DNA from: Gammaproteobacteria bacterium RBG_16_57_12
GTDB lineage: Bacteria; Pseudomonadota; Gammaproteobacteria; RBG-16-57-12
DNA length: 5,105 nucleotides
Direction of reading: 5' to 3'
Assembly: GCA_001801365.1 (NCBI GenBank)
Contig: MGXL01000048.1
Location: forward strand, 1-5,105
Every line of letters begins with the position of its first letter. The first letter of the stretch is position 1. Positions 3,385-5,105 of this stretch are shown here, piece by piece. A program made the translations under genes and the position numbers. The notes beneath the pieces are model-generated. The model had not been told where the DNA came from. It was given only the letters and a program-made list of their open reading frames with translations, and ran no database searches.

Positions 3385-5105
3385 TTATCCGTGGTAGTGC
3401 CGCAACAGGGATCGTACCGCGCTGCGCAGGACTTGCAGCACCGCCGCATGTCCGGGCAGGCGCAGCCGTTCCGCCAGCGCCGGCCAGGTGTGTTTCTGCA
3501 TGACCTTGGCGATCAGGGCCTCCTGCTGCGCTGCTGACAGGCTTTTGCTGGCCTGCGGATCAGACAACGCCGCGCCGGTCAGCTTATGGATACTCGGCAT
3601 GGTGACCTCATAGCCGCGGTGCGCAAAGGCAAAGGCCTCAAGATCACGGCGCTCCCGGAGCGTGAGGGATAAGGGCAAGCCCTGTTCCGTGCGGCACAGC
3701 AGCAAGCCCGCCAGCCGCGGCTCGAGCTCGCGGAGCGGGTCCGACAGCTCATAGGGGAAGTGCTGGTGAAAGGTTTCGCGGGCCTCGGTGCAGATCTCCT
3801 CACCGGCCGGACTCAGGGGCAAAAGCATCATGAGCGAGTGGGCGCCGCTGGTATGCTCGCGGGTCAGGCCGAGCCGTACCGGTACAAATCCCGCCCGTTG
3901 CCAGAAGCGCAACAGTTCCTCGCTGATCCCGAAGCTGGCGCCGATCACGTCATGACCATGGCGGCGCGCCTCGTCCACCAGGGCCGACAATAAACGGGAG
4001 CCCAGCCCGCGGCCCTGCAACTGGGGATGAGCGGCAATGCGCATCACCCGGGCATAGCGCAGTCCGGGTGCCCGCTCGATACCGGCATGGGCCGCCAGCG
4101 ATTGCGGGAGGAGATGGCCGCGCAGCCGCCGGCGCCCTTCATACACAGCACGCGCCGTAGGGACATCGATGCCACCCTCCGTGGCCAGCAGCGCGGTCGC
4201 CACCACAGCGCCCCGGTAACACATGACATAGACCGACACGTTGGGGCCATCGAGCAGATGCTGCAAATCCGCTGGGCTGGTCCGGTAGTGGGCGGTTACC
4301 AGCAGGCCAAATAGTTCCGACAGCCGTTGTTCATCGGCCAGCAATGCGGCGCTGTCCATCCGCCGGATCTTACAATCCTGCGGGCGCGCCTCTTCAATTT
4401 TTCCAAGAGGCGCGATGGCGGCATTCAGCAACAGGGCCTGTGAGACAAACTGTTCCAGGGGATCCTCCGCCGCCCAGCGGATCGGCTGTTCCAGGCGCAC
4501 GGACTTCCAGCCCGGCGCGCGCTGATCCAGCACCTGATGAAAGCGCAAGGCAAAGCCGCGGCCCGTGCCTTCGTAACCGTGCACGGTGGTGGCGAAGACC
4601 AGCCGGGCATGCTGCTGTAACAGGCCTTCCAGCAAAGGGGCGGGGATGCCAGCGGCTTCATCCACCAAAACCAGATCCGCCGCCGGGCGCTGGCGCAACA
4701 GTTCATCGGGCGGCAGAAACTCCAGACAGCCCGATTCGTGCCGTAAGCGATGCGGTGACCCAGTCGCCTGCGGCAGGCAGCGCCGGGCATGGGCGAATAC
4801 CTCCATGACCGCCTCGGGTCGCGGCGCGGTGATAATGATGCGCCGACTGCCTTGTTGCAACAATTGCGCCGCCGCCATCCCCAGGGCGGCCGACTTGCCC
4901 CGCCCGCGATCCGAGGTGAGCACCAGGGGCCGGCGCCGATGGCCATGCACCACCTTGAGCACCGCTTCGACGGCCAGTCGCTGATCGGCGGTACGAAATG
5001 GCCCCAATGATGTCTGGGATGCCCGGTTTGCGGCCATTGAATGTTGGATTTCCGGTAACCGGCCATCCTGCGCGATGACCTGCACATCTTCGCAAGCCTG
5101 AATCA
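3385..5105 (-). CDS. tmcA: tRNA(Met) cytidine acetyltransferase TmcA, N-terminus beyond the window
   Basis: TmcA uses ATP and acetyl-CoA to make N4-acetylcytidine at the wobble position of elongator tRNA(Met). Residues are counted from the GTG codon at 5085. The RecD-like helicase module has the Walker A SDRGRGKS (58-65), the Walker B LVLVDEAAGIP (138-148), and the family blocks VHGYEGTGRGF (168-178) and QPIRWA (200-205). AHYRTSPADL (~265-274) precedes a GNAT acetyltransferase module with RIAAHP and the acetyl-CoA loop QGRGLG (357-362), then FGISEELLRFWQRAGF. The C-terminal part (~430-566) corresponds to the tRNA-binding region. The reading frame stays open through the right edge of the window. 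The N-terminal domain of about 130-150 residues seen in E. coli TmcA is not present here, so GTG 5085 is not taken as the start and the gene is called partial. All visible catalytic motifs are intact. It is upstream partner of yjjV in a tight pair. Confidence 0.95.
   Translation of the reverse strand, partial: IQACEDVQVIAQDGRLPEIQHSMAANRASQTSLGPFRTADQRLAVEAVLKVVHGHRRRPLVLTSDRGRGKSAALGMAAAQLLQQGSRRIIITAPRPEAVMEVFAHARRCLPQATGSPHRLRHESGCLEFLPPDELLRQRPAADLVLVDEAAGIPAPLLEGLLQQHARLVFATTVHGYEGTGRGFALRFHQVLDQRAPGWKSVRLEQPIRWAAEDPLEQFVSQALLLNAAIAPLGKIEEARPQDCKIRRMDSAALLADEQRLSELFGLLVTAHYRTSPADLQHLLDGPNVSVYVMCYRGAVVATALLATEGGIDVPTARAVYEGRRRLRGHLLPQSLAAHAGIERAPGLRYARVMRIAAHPQLQGRGLGSRLLSALVDEARRHGHDVIGASFGISEELLRFWQRAGFVPVRLGLTREHTSGAHSLMMLLPLSPAGEEICTEARETFHQHFPYELSDPLRELEPRLAGLLLCRTEQGLPLSLTLRERRDLEAFAFAHRGYEVTMPSIHKLTGAALSDPQASKSLSAAQQEALIAKVMQKHTWPALAERLRLPGHAAVLQVLRSAVRSLLRHYHG

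Noticed and set aside
5083..5085. GTG as the start codon of tmcA
   Set aside because: The frame continues upstream without a stop to the window edge, and the N-terminal domain of the family is still missing at this point, so the true start lies beyond 5105.
4425..5087. Minus-strand frame of 220 codons overlapping tmcA
   Set aside because: It is an out-of-frame shadow. The tmcA frame has the Walker and GNAT motifs and stays open to the edge.

Overview
The window looks like a chromosomal piece of a gammaproteobacterium. The right half carries two housekeeping genes of that group on the minus strand: a TatD-family hydrolase closest to E. coli YjjV, and the tRNA(Met) cytidine acetyltransferase TmcA, which runs off the right edge. 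Both are GC-rich. The left half is accessory DNA of mixed origin. I cannot name a genus.

Bases 1-97 hold four direct copies of a GACCCCGGTTC-type repeat. Bases ~98-1110 are a fragment of an integron cassette array with no integrase in view. It contains a small two-helix membrane protein gene (111-533) and a complete, canonical-looking attC site (544-601). Next comes an AT-richer gene (622-1053) whose product has the fold signatures of the cholera-toxin/heat-labile-enterotoxin A-chain ADP-ribosyltransferases. A second attC follows, cut off after about 65 bases (1046-1110). The first ten bases of the second cassette region (592-601) are the exact reverse complement of that cassette's own attC inverse core (1046-1055), as expected of a real cassette.

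Bases 1112-1183 hold repeats of the first family in inverted orientation. They lead into the first 19 codons of a dead REP-associated tyrosine transposase (RAYT, Y1/IS200-like; 1219-1275). That remnant is interrupted at the left end of a second, intact RAYT element (1272-2233), whose gene (1329-2180) lies between near-perfect inverted repeats. A lone amphi-Trp domain gene (2299-2523) follows, convergent with the yjjV-tmcA pair (2612-5105).

The biology worth attention is on the left: a CtxA-like ADP-ribosyltransferase without a signal peptide, carried as an integron cassette, stranded between outward-facing RAYT repeat clusters. The tmcA and yjjV genes are separated by 5 bases and are probably co-transcribed. 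The amphi-Trp gene and the cassette genes appear to be independent units.
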